Positions 1 through 8,504 of a DNA stretch of 41,522 nt are shown here, piece by piece. The stretch comes from an uncultured Lachnospiraceae bacterium (GTDB taxonomy: Bacteria > Bacillota > Clostridia > Lachnospirales > Lachnospiraceae). Positions within the stretch are counted from its first letter, which is position 1, and each line of letters starts with the position of its first letter. Location: positions 1 to 41,522 of the forward strand of contig CAMWHY010000007.1 in the NCBI GenBank assembly GCA_947174185.1, given 5' to 3'. The notes under the pieces are model-generated. The model saw only the letters and a list, made by a program, of their open reading frames with translations. It was not told the origin of the DNA and did no database searches. Made by a program: the position numbers and the translations under genes.

Positions 1-193
1 CGGTCTGCAGACCGGCGGCGGTGATGGCAAAGACCAGCGCCGTCAGGGGAGTGACGAGCTGGTAGATTCCGATGCTTTCTTCAGTAAATTGTCTGGAAAG
101 ATAAATGCGGTAAAAAAAGCCGAGAAAGCGGCTTAGGAATCCGGCAGCAGTCAGGATAAGCGTGCCTTTGATCAAACGGTGTGCATTGGACAT
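1..193 (-). CDS. spoVB: SpoVB-like polysaccharide/lipid flippase (N-terminal fragment)
   Basis: The reverse strand opens at 193 with MSNAHRLIKGTLILTAAGFL and continues SRFLGFFYRIYLSR..., reading open for 64 codons to the window edge, so only the start of the gene is present. This N-terminus, with the GTLIL-G-hSR-hGFhYRI pattern on the first membrane helix, is typical of the MOP-superfamily SpoVB/YtgP/MurJ group, which flips lipid-linked glycan precursors across the membrane; in Bacillus SpoVB is needed for spore cortex synthesis. The ATG is preceded by only a weak ribosome site (CAGG). A sigma-E-like promoter sits about 30 bp upstream, which favours the sporulation member of the family over a housekeeping MurJ. 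It was missed by the ORF track because it is partial. Confidence 0.8.
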   Translation of the reverse strand, partial: MSNAHRLIKGTLILTAAGFLSRFLGFFYRIYLSRQFTEESIGIYQLVTPLTALVFAITAAGLQT

Positions 194-224
194 AGAGAGA
201 AACCTGCGGGACTTATTTCTTTCA

Positions 225-253
225 ATTATATGAGATCAGAAAGGTAAATATGA
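225..253 (-). promoter_or_regulatory. sigma-E-like sporulation promoter for spoVB
   Basis: On the reverse strand TCATATT is followed by exactly 14 nt and CATATAAT. The Bacillus sigma-E consensus is KMATATT-N14-CATACANT, so there is one mismatch (T for C). The expected start would be near 217, giving a leader of about 24 nt. The -10 also contains TATAAT, but no sigma-A -35 is found 17 nt upstream. Confidence 0.6.
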
Positions 254-321
254 AAGGGGGAAGATTGCTAATGTAACAGTTAATAGTATATTAGAATAAT
301 AACAGCATAATAGCAGCATAC

Positions 322-420
322 GGTTTACATAACTTTTTGTTTCAATATCTATGTTCCCAAAACAGCATAAATGCAATCATTTTTGGAACATAGATATTAA
401 AACTTCGAGTTATGTAAACC
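322..420. repeat. 99-bp imperfect palindrome (long hairpin)
   Basis: Two arms of about 41 nt, beginning GGTTTACATAACT and ending AGTTATGTAAACC, with the inner match AATATCTATGTTCC / GGAACATAGATATT, enclose a loop of about 17 nt. Most positions pair; a five-base block in each arm differs. There is no T-tract and no ORF. The decamer AACAGCATAA occurs just left of it (301) and again in the loop (361). It could be a miniature inverted-repeat element or a structured RNA; the sequence does not decide. Confidence 0.6.
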
Positions 421-440
421 TTGCACATGTGTTTATGGGA

Positions 441-512
441 CATAAATCCTTCAAGATTATCAAGTTTCTTTTTGTGTAATCTGATATCATATATCCTGAT
501 ATAGGATTTATG
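441..512. repeat. Inverted repeat CATAAATCCT / AGGATTTATG
   Basis: A perfect 10-bp inverted repeat whose arms lie 52 nt apart in the 445-bp intergenic region between spoVB and the PHP phosphatase. It may belong to the same structured region as the neighbouring palindromes. No function can be read from it. Confidence 0.45.
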
Positions 513-568
513 ACACCCGGATCATAAAGGGCTATAATTGTAAAATGTTGATTTAAGTGTTTCTACGT

Positions 569-610
569 CGGATTTGCGCCACGAAATAGCATGATTTTAC
601 TGCAAATCCG
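569..610. repeat. Inverted repeat CGGATTTGC / GCAAATCCG
   Basis: A perfect 9-bp inverted repeat with a 24-nt loop lies just downstream of the stop codon of the PHP phosphatase gene. It could form the end of that transcript, but no U-tract follows on either strand, so it is not called a terminator. Confidence 0.4.
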
Positions 611-638
611 TGCGCATTCATAGAATAAGTGCAGCGTA

Positions 639-1457
639 TCAGAATGGATAAAATATGGGTTTGCGGTGTTCAAAGACGCAGTAATGACGGAAACCGCAGT
701 CAGTGAGAAGACTGGCGGCTTTGTTAAAATCAGAAGCAATATGCGAGGGATCATGGGCATCGCTGCCGATGGTCAGGATCTCGCCGCCCAGTTCTTTGTA
801 CCGAAGTAGAATCTCGCGACAGGGGTGGGGTGCGCCAAGGGCATATGCATAGCCGCTGGTATTTAACTCGATGCCTTTGCCCTGTTCTATGAGAGCGCGG
901 AGAATGGAGTCGATCACTTCCTGATAATCCGGATACCGGAATTTCGTATTTTTTGTCGGACCGTAGCGAAGGACATAGTCTAAATGACCGTAGACGTCAA
1001 AATCCAGGTGGGAAGAAATACATTCTTTGATATAGGTAAAATATTCCAGATAAGCTTCCTGTTCGTCCCGGCCCACAAAAAAGTTTTTCAAATAAGGATC
1101 TTTGTGGTTGCACAGGTGGGAGGAACCTATGATAAAATCAAAATCGTAGACAGACGCATAGTCTTTTAACTGCTCTGCGATATGGGTCTGGAGTCCCAGT
1201 TCAATCCCAAAACGGATATCAAGCCGGTCATTATATTTGGCCTGCATTTTTCGCAACTCCTTCAGATAGGCATCCGTATCCGTTTCAAAAAGACCCTGCG
1301 GTTCACCCGGTTCATAGACAAAATCAAAGTCCTGATGCTCGGTGAAGCAGATGTATTTTAAGCCCAGTTCTAATGCACGGCTGATCATGGCCTCTATAGG
1401 AGCGTCGGAATCGCCGGAGTGATGGGTGTGCATATGGCAGTCTGCAAGGATAGGCAT
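639..1457 (-). CDS. PHP-domain histidinol-phosphatase (HisJ/HisK family)
   Basis: This is a 272-residue metal-dependent PHP hydrolase that probably removes phosphate from L-histidinol phosphate, the penultimate step of histidine synthesis. Metal-ligand motifs are visible in order: DCHMHTHHS near the N-terminus, the FTEH motif, GIELG, GSSHL, the central GHLDY, the ELNTSG strand and a C-terminal GSDAHD. The start at 1457 is chosen over the ORF-track start because AGGAGGATCTACC precedes that ATG and homologues begin right before the first metal motif; the ten upstream residues have no ribosome site. It is transcribed divergently from gap, alone, with no other his genes in view, so the substrate is inferred from the family. 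Other PHP phosphoesterases remain possible. Confidence 0.8.
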   Translation of the reverse strand: MPILADCHMHTHHSGDSDAPIEAMISRALELGLKYICFTEHQDFDFVYEPGEPQGLFETDTDAYLKELRKMQAKYNDRLDIRFGIELGLQTHIAEQLKDYASVYDFDFIIGSSHLCNHKDPYLKNFFVGRDEQEAYLEYFTYIKECISSHLDFDVYGHLDYVLRYGPTKNTKFRYPDYQEVIDSILRALIEQGKGIELNTSGYAYALGAPHPCREILLRYKELGGEILTIGSDAHDPSHIASDFNKAASLLTDCGFRHYCVFEHRKPIFYPF

Positions 1458-1623
1458 GGTAGATCCTCCTGAATATCGTTTGTCCAATCCCCACGCATTA
1501 TATGGAGCTTTTATGGAAGTAAATTTCTAATAGAATCGGCATTCTGTGTCCATGCGTAGGGCAATGTTTACGTGTATCATACCACATTTTATTAATTTAT
1601 GGAAAATTTTTCTAGGATATGTC

Positions 1624-1652
1624 TTGAAAAAATAGGACAAATTGGTTACAAT
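1624..1652 (+). promoter_or_regulatory. sigma-A promoter of gap
   Basis: TTGAAA at 1624-1629 and TACAAT at 1647-1652 are separated by exactly 17 nt. Transcription would begin near 1659, leaving a leader of about 40 nt with AGGAGG before the gap ATG. Confidence 0.75.
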
Positions 1653-1697
1653 AGTTTTCAGTTGAGTACAACATTATCTTTTCAGGAGGAAAACAAA

Positions 1698-2699
1698 ATG
1701 GCAGTTAAAGTAGCAATTAATGGTTTTGGTCGTATTGGTCGTCTGGCATTCAGACAGATGTTCGGTGCAGAGGGATACGATGTAGTAGCAATCAATGATC
1801 TGACATCTCCTAAGATGTTAGCACACCTTTTGAAGTATGATTCTTCACAGGGTAAATATGCAAAAGCTGATACAGTATCTGCTGGTGAAGATTCTATTAC
1901 TGTAGATGGTAAGACACTTAAGATTTATAAAGAGCCGGATGCTAATAATTGTCCTTGGGGCGAGCTTGGCGTAGATGTAGTTCTGGAGTGCTCCGGATTC
2001 TATACTTCCAAAGATAAGGCTCAGGCACATATCAATGCCGGCGCTAAGAAGGTAGTTATCTCTGCTCCTGCAGGAAATGATCTTCCTACTATCGTTTACA
2101 ATGTTAACCATGAGACATTGAAGGCTTCTGATACAATTATCTCAGCAGCTTCCTGTACAACAAACTGCTTAGCTCCTATGGCTAAGGCTCTGAATGACCT
2201 TGCTGGCATCAAGTCCGGTATCATGAGCACGATCCACGCTTACACAGGTGATCAGATGATCCTTGACGGTCCTCAGAGAAAGGGCGACCTTAGAAGATCC
2301 CGTGCAGGTGCGGTTAATATCGTTCCTAACTCCACAGGTGCAGCTAAGGCTATCGGTCTTGTTATTCCTGAACTGAACGGAAAGCTGATCGGTTCTGCAC
2401 AGCGTGTTCCGACTCCTACAGGTTCTACAACAATCCTTGTAGCTACAGTAGAGAAGTCCGTAACGAAGGAAGAGATCAATGCAGCTATGAAGGCAGCAGC
2501 TACAGAGTCCTTCGGATACAATGAGGATGAGATCGTTTCCAGCGATATCGTAGGAAGCACATATGGTTCCATCTTTGATGCAACACAGACCATGGTTGGC
2601 GCTGACAATCTTGTTCAGGTAGTTTCCTGGTATGACAATGAGAACAGCTACACAAGCCAGATGGTTAGAACAATCAAGTATTTTGCTGAGCTTCAGTAA
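1698..2699 (+). CDS. gap: Glyceraldehyde-3-phosphate dehydrogenase, type I
   Basis: The 333-residue enzyme oxidises glyceraldehyde 3-phosphate to 1,3-bisphosphoglycerate with NAD in cytoplasmic glycolysis. The Rossmann motif NGFGRIGR lies at residues 8-15, Asp34 in INDL argues for NAD rather than NADP, the nucleophile is Cys153 in [10 protein letters not shown], and the catalytic base is His180 in [10 protein letters not shown]. The C-terminal WYDNENSY motif is intact. The ORF track starts 33 codons too early: the ATG at 1698 has AGGAGGAAAACAAA in front and matches the family start [14 protein letters not shown]. Codon use is strongly biased, as expected for a highly expressed gene. A terminator follows before pgk. 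Confidence 0.97.
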   Translation: MAVKVAINGFGRIGRLAFRQMFGAEGYDVVAINDLTSPKMLAHLLKYDSSQGKYAKADTVSAGEDSITVDGKTLKIYKEPDANNCPWGELGVDVVLECSGFYTSKDKAQAHINAGAKKVVISAPAGNDLPTIVYNVNHETLKASDTIISAASCTTNCLAPMAKALNDLAGIKSGIMSTIHAYTGDQMILDGPQRKGDLRRSRAGAVNIVPNSTGAAKAIGLVIPELNGKLIGSAQRVPTPTGSTTILVATVEKSVTKEEINAAMKAAATESFGYNEDEIVSSDIVGSTYGSIFDATQTMVGADNLVQVVSWYDNENSYTSQMVRTIKYFAELQ

Positions 2700-2749
2700 T
2701 TTGCATCACGATTGATGATTTACCAGCTTGCTTTATAAGCAGACTTAAG

Positions 2750-2784
2750 AGGTCCGGTCCTAATAGGGCCGGACCTTATTTCTT
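2750..2784 (+). terminator. Intrinsic terminator between gap and pgk
   Basis: An 11-bp stem, AGGTCCGGTCC with GGGCCGGACCT (one G-U pair), a 5-nt loop and then TTATTTCTT. It would attenuate read-through from gap into pgk. TATAAT at 2798-2803 could serve a pgk promoter, but no convincing -35 is seen. Confidence 0.8.
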
Positions 2785-2831
2785 CCCGGAATGCGATTAT
2801 AATATATTATTATATTAAGGAGGACATGGAC

Positions 2832-4055
2832 ATGTCATTAAACAAAAAGTCAGTGGATGATATCAACGTAAGCGGAAAGCGCGTCTTAGTAAGATGCGAC
2901 TTTAACGTACCTTTAAAGAACGGTGAGATCACAGATGAAACCCGTATCAATGCGGCGCTTCCTACTATTCAGAAACTGCTTAAGGATGGCGGCAAGGTAA
3001 TCCTTTGCTCCCACCTGGGTAAGGTAAAGAATGGACCGAACGAGGGGGAATCCCTTGCACCTGTTGCTAAGAGACTTTCCGAGAAACTTGGCAAAGAAGT
3101 TAATTTTGTAGCTGATTACAATGTAACAGGCGAGGCTGCAACAAAGGCTGTTGCTGATATGAAGGAAGGGGATGTTGTTCTGCTTCAGAATACACGTTTC
3201 CGTGGTTCCGAAGAGACAAAGAACGGAGAGGCATTCTCCAAAGAACTGGCTGATCTTTGCGATGCATACGTATGTGATGCATTCGGATCTTCCCATCGTG
3301 CGCATGCTTCTGTTGCAGGCGTAACAGACTGTGTCCGCGCAAAGGGCGGTGAGTGTGCTGTTGGTTACCTGATGCAGAAGGAGATAGATTTCCTTGGCAA
3401 TGCGGTAGAGAATCCGGTGAGACCCTTTGTAGCAATCCTTGGCGGCGCTAAGGTAGCTGATAAGTTAAATGTTATCAATAATCTGCTGGAGAAGTGTGAT
3501 ACGCTGATCATCGGCGGCGGCATGGCATTTACGTTCTTAAAGGCACAGGGTTATGAGATCGGTAAGTCCCTTGTTGACGAAGAGAAACTTGATTATTGTA
3601 AGGAAATGATGGCTAAGGCAGAAAAGCTTGGTAAGAAACTGCTTCTTCCGATCGACACCACAATCGCAGCGAACTTCCCGGATCCTATTGACGGACCCAT
3701 CGATGTTCAGGTTGTAGATGCCGACAAGATCCCTGCTGATATGGAAGGTCTTGATATCGGAACAAAGACAGCAGAGCTTTATGCTGATGCAGTGAAATCT
3801 GCTAAGACAGTTGTATGGAACGGACCTATGGGTGTATTCGAGAATCCGACTCTGGCAAAAGGTACGATTGCTGTAGCGAAATCTCTTGCTGAGACAGATG
3901 CAACCACGATCATCGGCGGCGGCGATTCCGCAGCGGCTGTTAACCAGTTAGGATTTGCAGATAAGATGAGCCATATTTCCACAGGCGGCGGAGCTTCTCT
4001 TGAGTTCTTAGAGGGCAAGGAGCTGCCGGGCGTTGTAGCTGCAGACGATAAATAA
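2832..4055 (+). CDS. pgk: Phosphoglycerate kinase
   Basis: The 407-residue kinase transfers phosphate from 1,3-bisphosphoglycerate to ADP, the first ATP-yielding step of glycolysis. The N-terminal signature [13 protein letters not shown] is followed by the substrate-binding CSHLGK region, the hinge and the C-terminal nucleotide motif [10 protein letters not shown]. Length is normal for the family. Two in-frame ATGs lie 6 nt apart (2826, 2832); AAGGAGG at 2817-2823 is only 2 nt from the first but 8 nt from the second, so 2832 is chosen. tpiA follows after 33 nt and is probably cotranscribed. Confidence 0.97.
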   Translation: MSLNKKSVDDINVSGKRVLVRCDFNVPLKNGEITDETRINAALPTIQKLLKDGGKVILCSHLGKVKNGPNEGESLAPVAKRLSEKLGKEVNFVADYNVTGEAATKAVADMKEGDVVLLQNTRFRGSEETKNGEAFSKELADLCDAYVCDAFGSSHRAHASVAGVTDCVRAKGGECAVGYLMQKEIDFLGNAVENPVRPFVAILGGAKVADKLNVINNLLEKCDTLIIGGGMAFTFLKAQGYEIGKSLVDEEKLDYCKEMMAKAEKLGKKLLLPIDTTIAANFPDPIDGPIDVQVVDADKIPADMEGLDIGTKTAELYADAVKSAKTVVWNGPMGVFENPTLAKGTIAVAKSLAETDATTIIGGGDSAAAVNQLGFADKMSHISTGGGASLEFLEGKELPGVVAADDK

Positions 4056-4088
4056 ATATAGGTTAAAATATGTGAGAGGAGAAAAATC

Positions 4089-4838
4089 ATGGCAAGAAAA
4101 AAGATTATTGCCGGCAACTGGAAGATGAACATGACTCCCAGTGAGGCAGTTAAATTGGTGGAAGAACTGAAACCGTTGGTAAAGAATGAGGAAGTGGATG
4201 TTGTATATTGCGTACCTGCAATTGACATTGTTCCGGTAGTAGAAGCAGTAAAGGGAACTAATGTAGAAGTTGGCGCAGAGAATATGTACTTTGAGGAGAA
4301 GGGTGCTTATACAGGCGAAATCTCCGCTGCAATGTTAGTGGATGCGGGCGTAAAGTATGTTATCATCGGACATTCCGAGAGACGTGATTACTTTAAGGAG
4401 TGCGACTGCCTTCTGAATAAGAAAGTTAAAAAGGCATTGGAAGCAGGACTTGTTCCTATTCTTTGCTGCGGTGAAACCCTTGAGCAGAGAGAAATGGGCG
4501 TGACCATGGACTGGATCAGGCTGCAGATCAAATCCGATCTGGATGGAGTTACCGCAGATCAGGTAAAGGGTATTGTCATTGCTTATGAGCCGATCTGGGC
4601 GATCGGAACAGGCAAGACAGCTACGACAGAGCAGGCTGAAGAAGTGTGCAAGGGCATCCGTGACTGCATCGCTGAGATGTATGACGGAGCTACAGCAGAG
4701 GCTGTTCGTATTCAGTACGGCGGATCTGTTAATGCGGGTAATGCTGCAGAACTGTTTGCACAGCCGGATATTGACGGCGGACTTGTGGGCGGCGCATCTC
4801 TCAAGGCTGATTTCGGAAAGATCGTTTGCTATAAGTAG
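4089..4838 (+). CDS. tpiA: Triosephosphate isomerase
   Basis: This 249-residue TIM-barrel enzyme interconverts dihydroxyacetone phosphate and glyceraldehyde 3-phosphate. Visible active-site elements are Asn-Lys in GNWKMN at residues 9-14, the catalytic His in IGHSERR, the catalytic Glu in [14 protein letters not shown] (flexible loop 6 included) and the phosphate-binding YGGSV and GGASL segments. AGAGGAG lies before the ATG. It follows pgk closely, and a strong terminator ends the gap-pgk-tpi transcription block; gpmI and eno, usual partners, come only 7.5 kb later. Confidence 0.97.
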   Translation: MARKKIIAGNWKMNMTPSEAVKLVEELKPLVKNEEVDVVYCVPAIDIVPVVEAVKGTNVEVGAENMYFEEKGAYTGEISAAMLVDAGVKYVIIGHSERRDYFKECDCLLNKKVKKALEAGLVPILCCGETLEQREMGVTMDWIRLQIKSDLDGVTADQVKGIVIAYEPIWAIGTGKTATTEQAEEVCKGIRDCIAEMYDGATAEAVRIQYGGSVNAGNAAELFAQPDIDGGLVGGASLKADFGKIVCYK

Positions 4839-4866
4839 GGATAAGAACAAAAAATCATAATCATAA

Positions 4867-4904
4867 AAATGATATCGTTCATTATGAACGGTATCATTTT
4901 TTAT
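4867..4904 (+). terminator. Intrinsic terminator after tpiA
   Basis: AAATGATATCGTTC pairs with GAACGGTATCATTT (14 bp, one G-U) around a 5-nt loop and is followed by a U-rich run. It separates the triose-phosphate genes from the carboxyltransferase gene. Confidence 0.85.
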
Positions 4905-4972
4905 GATAGGTTAATTTATTATATTAAACAAAATATACATATTATTTGCAGAGTATTTTAGTTCCTTTATGG

Positions 4973-5001
4973 TTGTATCCATTCTTTTGATGTGGTAAAA
5001 T
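4973..5001 (+). promoter_or_regulatory. sigma-A promoter with extended -10 for the carboxyltransferase gene
   Basis: TTGTAT at 4973 and TAAAAT at 4996 are 17 nt apart, and TGG precedes the -10 (extended -10). The leader would be about 80 nt. Confidence 0.55.
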
Positions 5002-5087
5002 ATGGAGAAATGAGTTTTAGCAAAATGTGTTAGACCAGGTTTTATAATAGGTAACTGGGAAAAATAATTGGATAATAGAGGTTGAGT

Positions 5088-6560
5088 ATGGAAGATTTGG
5101 AAAAATTGAACAAGGAAACCAGAAGGAAAGAAAAACAGCATGCAAAAGGGAAATTATTTGCGACAGAAAGATTAGCGTTATTGTATGATGACGGGGTATA
5201 CCGGGAATTGACGAATCCCAATGGCAGGGACGGCGTATATGTATGTATCGGAAAGGTTTTTGGTCAGGAGGTTGTGTCGGTTACCCATGATTTCACATAT
5301 AAGGGCGGTAGCTTTGGAATACAGCAGAGCAGAAACATTATCAAAGCCCAGAAGCTGGCAATTAAGAAAAAGTGTCCTTATGTCATGCTGAATGATTCCG
5401 GCGGCGCGAGGATACAGGAAGGGATCGATGGACTTGCTGGTCTTGGCGATATGTTTTGCAATATGGTAGATGCATCAGGATATATACCACAGTATTCTGT
5501 GATCCTGGGCCCATGTGCAGGCGGGATCGCTTATGCAGCGGGACTTTCCGACTTTGTATTTATGGTGCAGGGGATTGGTCAGATGTATGTGACCGGGCCT
5601 AAGGTGGTAAAAAGCGTCGGACTGGGTTCTGTTACGGCAGAGGAGCTGGGCGGTGTGAAGCTTCATTCGGAGGTCAGCGGCTGCGCGCACTTTAATTATG
5701 AAGATGAAAAAACGTGTTTTGAGGACTTGAGGAAACTGATTTCTGTCATTCCGCCATGCAGCAAGAGTAATACGGCTGTTCCTGCAAAAGATAATTTCAT
5801 CAAACAAAAAGAATTTTCATTTCAGCTTCCGGAAAGCGACCGGCATGGTTATGATATCCGTGAGCTGATCCGCGATATTGTGGATGATGACAGTTTTATG
5901 GAGATTCATTCCATGTTTGCGCAGTCGGTGGTCGTAGGCTTTGCAAAACTGTATGGAATCTCGGTTGGTATTATCGCCAATCAGTCAATGTGCAATGCCG
6001 GTACGCTGGACTGCGACACAAGTGATAAGGCTGCCAGACTGGTGAGATTTTGCGACGCGTTTCATATTCCAGTGATTACGTTTACGGATGTGACCGGATT
6101 TCTGCCGGGACTGGAACAGGAAAGTAAAGGGGTTATTCGGCATGGGGCAAAGCTGTTGTATGCGTTTGCGGAGTCAACAGTGCCCAAGGTCAACGTGATC
6201 GTCCGGAAAGCATATGGAGGGGCGTACATTGCGATGAACAGTCGGACGATGCGGGCTGACAAGGTATTCGCGTGGCCGTCTGCCAAAATTGCGGTGATGG
6301 GAGAGCAGGGAGCTGTTGAGATCCTTTATGCAAAGGAAGTAAAACAGATGGATAAAGAAGCCCGCGAAGCCTTTCTTGCTGAAAAGGCGGAAGAGTACCA
6401 GAGAGATGTAGTCGGTTACAAGCTGGGTATGGAACATGGTTATATCGATGAACTGATCATGCCGGAGCAGACAAGGGATAAGATTTATGATGTGATTGTG
6501 AAACATAAAAGGAAAAGCATCTTGAGAATGAAGAAAAAACACGGCAATATTCCTCTCTAA
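5088..6560 (+). CDS. Acyl-CoA carboxylase / decarboxylase carboxyltransferase subunit
   Basis: The 490-residue protein has the two crotonase-fold carboxyltransferase halves of the MmdA/PccB/GcdA family, which moves CO2 between biotin and an acyl-CoA. The N-half shows LNDSGGARIQEG and the acyl-CoA oxyanion region GPCAGGIAYAAGLSDF; the C-half shows TFTDVTGFLPG and RKAYGGAYIAMNS, and it ends in the family tail KKHGNIPL. The start at 5088 is preferred because GAGG precedes it by 5 nt; the track begins two codons earlier on a TTG. No biotin carrier, biotin carboxylase or membrane decarboxylase subunit is nearby, so partner subunits must be encoded elsewhere and the acyl-CoA substrate cannot be assigned. 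It has its own promoter. Confidence 0.85.
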   Translation: MEDLEKLNKETRRKEKQHAKGKLFATERLALLYDDGVYRELTNPNGRDGVYVCIGKVFGQEVVSVTHDFTYKGGSFGIQQSRNIIKAQKLAIKKKCPYVMLNDSGGARIQEGIDGLAGLGDMFCNMVDASGYIPQYSVILGPCAGGIAYAAGLSDFVFMVQGIGQMYVTGPKVVKSVGLGSVTAEELGGVKLHSEVSGCAHFNYEDEKTCFEDLRKLISVIPPCSKSNTAVPAKDNFIKQKEFSFQLPESDRHGYDIRELIRDIVDDDSFMEIHSMFAQSVVVGFAKLYGISVGIIANQSMCNAGTLDCDTSDKAARLVRFCDAFHIPVITFTDVTGFLPGLEQESKGVIRHGAKLLYAFAESTVPKVNVIVRKAYGGAYIAMNSRTMRADKVFAWPSAKIAVMGEQGAVEILYAKEVKQMDKEAREAFLAEKAEEYQRDVVGYKLGMEHGYIDELIMPEQTRDKIYDVIVKHKRKSILRMKKKHGNIPL

Positions 6561-6696
6561 AATAGTGAAGATATCTGTGGCAGAAGGATGAAAATTCAAC
6601 AGTTAAAGACCCCTCTGGATAAGGCAAGATCTTTAGGATGCCCAATATTGGATTTCCTACGGTTTCATAGTCAATAATTTAGCTTCATGAAAATAA

Positions 6697-6725
6697 TTGA
6701 CTGAACATATAAATAATGATAAAAT
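6697..6725 (+). promoter_or_regulatory. sigma-A promoter of the DUF5722 gene
   Basis: TTGACT and TAAAAT are separated by 17 nt in an AT-rich stretch, 40 nt before the start codon. The ~130 bp further upstream contain a perfect palindrome CCAATATTGG (6642-6651) but no recognised riboswitch. Confidence 0.65.
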
Positions 6726-6764
6726 TTAAAATAGTTTCTGGTAAAAAAAGGAGGATAATCCGTA

Positions 6765-8378
6765 ATGAGAAAAGGGAGAATAAGAAGATCATTATTGTCC
6801 GCATTGTTGGTGGCTGTGATGCTGATCGGGAACTGCCTGGTTGTTAGCGCCGCGCCTCAGACGATGCCAGATGGAACCGTTTTTGATGCTGAATATTATG
6901 CGCAGAGCAATCCGGATGTTGCAGCGGCAGTCGGAACGGACGCAAATGCGTTATATCAGCATTATGTTAATTTTGGCAGGGCAGAAGGCAGATTGCCGTA
7001 TGCAGGTGCAACACCGGCTGTTACACCCAGCGCGGGTACTGTTGCTGCAGGTCCTGGCGCAAGACTGCTGGACAGATCTACGATTCAGTTTTCAGCACAT
7101 TTTACAAGCCTGCCTGCTTCTGATGACGGTGTGCTGTATGTATATGAGCTGGCTGTTTTTGAGGATGCGGTACCTGCAGGACGCGCGCCTATCATGAGCT
7201 TGCCGATGACTGCTGATCCAGTGGTTACATTCCCTTATACAGCAGCAAGACTGTATGAGAAATTTGCTTTTGTTACAATTAAGGGCGGTGTTCCTACAAT
7301 TGTAGGCAACCCTCAGTTTATTACAAATCCTGAAGTGCTGGCGGATAAGAATGTTTCCAGACCTGCAGCATTCCATGGCTTACAGGGACCTACCCATCAG
7401 TATCAGTTTAATAATTACCCGATGCAGGGCGGCGGTAACAATGGTTATCCCATTGGATATCTGGCGAAGACGGTTGCCCTGTTAAATAATTCTGGCAATC
7501 CTACTATTACGCATCCCCTTGGACGCTCCGGTTATGCCGGGGATCCGCATCCGGTTGATGAGCAGTTCAATATTTTCATGTTTAACGCAACCGATCAGGC
7601 GGGCGTCGACGCATTGACAAGCGAAGTAAGCTGGCTGGCGAGAAATGGCAGCGCCGACGTATTCATCATCGGAAACGAAGTAAATGTGCGTAAGTGGAAT
7701 TATATTCAGTGGCAGGGTGGTGTTTCATGGGATTATTATGTAGATCAGTATGCGGATGCATTCCGTGTTATGTATAATGCGATCAAGAGCCAGAATGCGG
7801 GCGCAGAAGTGCTGATTTGTATTGACCAGTGCTGGGACAGAGACCGTGCCGTAGACAGATATAATTACATCGATGGAAAAGATTTCTGCGATACTTTTAA
7901 TTCCATTATTTCAGCAGGTGGAAATATCGATTGGGGTATTGCTGTGCATCCCCATCCCGTTCCACTGACCAACGCGAAGTTCTGGGCAACCGGTTCTTAT
8001 GAGAGGGCTCAGATCAACAGTAATAGGATGATTACTTTTGAGAACCTCAGTGTAGTAGTCAATTATCTGTCACAGCCGCAGTTCTTAGCTCCTGATGGCA
8101 GCAGACGTTACATTATTGATAGTGAGGAAGGACTGGTAAATACACAGGGCGATGCTGTGCAGGGTGCAGCAATTGCTGCAGCTTATGAGTCGGCAAGGAG
8201 AAATGGCTTGTCGCAGATCATCTTCTTAGGGGATAATCACGGTCCGGGTCTGGATTATACTATGACAGGTCAGGCTGCAGCCGTATATAATTCATTTGGA
8301 ACTCCTCAGGAAGCTGCTTACATGGAGTGGGCAAAGGGCGTGATCGGTATCAGCGATTGGAGCCAGGTATTGCGGTAA
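6765..8378 (+). CDS. Secreted DUF5722 glycosidase-like protein
   Basis: A 537-residue exported protein. Residues 1-29 form a signal peptide (basic RKGRIRR, hydrophobic core, VSAAP cleavage region). Residues about 37-75 hold one copy of the FDAEYYAQSNPDVAAAVG...HYVNFGRAEGR repeat found in clostridial surface proteins. From about residue 90 the chain resembles DUF5722, a TIM-barrel glycoside-hydrolase-like family; GNEVN and a later DSEEG are well placed for an acid/base and nucleophile pair, and AVHPHPVP forms another conserved strand end. No anchor or S-layer motif is seen, so it is probably released or wall-associated. AAGGAGG precedes the ATG. Next comes a polytopic GT-C-like protein, suggesting cell-surface glycan work. 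Substrate unknown. Confidence 0.72.
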   Translation: MRKGRIRRSLLSALLVAVMLIGNCLVVSAAPQTMPDGTVFDAEYYAQSNPDVAAAVGTDANALYQHYVNFGRAEGRLPYAGATPAVTPSAGTVAAGPGARLLDRSTIQFSAHFTSLPASDDGVLYVYELAVFEDAVPAGRAPIMSLPMTADPVVTFPYTAARLYEKFAFVTIKGGVPTIVGNPQFITNPEVLADKNVSRPAAFHGLQGPTHQYQFNNYPMQGGGNNGYPIGYLAKTVALLNNSGNPTITHPLGRSGYAGDPHPVDEQFNIFMFNATDQAGVDALTSEVSWLARNGSADVFIIGNEVNVRKWNYIQWQGGVSWDYYVDQYADAFRVMYNAIKSQNAGAEVLICIDQCWDRDRAVDRYNYIDGKDFCDTFNSIISAGGNIDWGIAVHPHPVPLTNAKFWATGSYERAQINSNRMITFENLSVVVNYLSQPQFLAPDGSRRYIIDSEEGLVNTQGDAVQGAAIAAAYESARRNGLSQIIFLGDNHGPGLDYTMTGQAAAVYNSFGTPQEAAYMEWAKGVIGISDWSQVLR

Positions 8379-8411
8379 GCATTTCCGGACAAAAAAGAGT
8401 TGAATACAGAG

Positions 8412-8446
8412 AGCCGGACGAGACAGTGTCGTCCGGTTCTTTTTTA
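8412..8446 (+). terminator. Intrinsic terminator after the DUF5722 gene
   Basis: AGCCGGACG pairs with CGTCCGGTT around a short loop and is followed by a run of C and T (TTCTTTTTT). Confidence 0.85.
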
Positions 8447-8504
8447 GGGAAACGTTGATTTAATCAGTGCTTCCTTAGAAACAGGAAAGGAAGGAGATAC
8501 TGCC

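Noticed and set aside
2798-2803. TATAAT as a separate pgk promoter
   Set aside because: The -35 position falls in the gap terminator (CTTATT-like) and the leader would be very short; not strong enough to list as a feature.
6561-6696. Possible riboswitch before the DUF5722 gene
   Set aside because: Segments such as AAGGCAAGATC and GGATGCCC vaguely recall c-di-GMP riboswitches, but the conserved core and pairing are missing.
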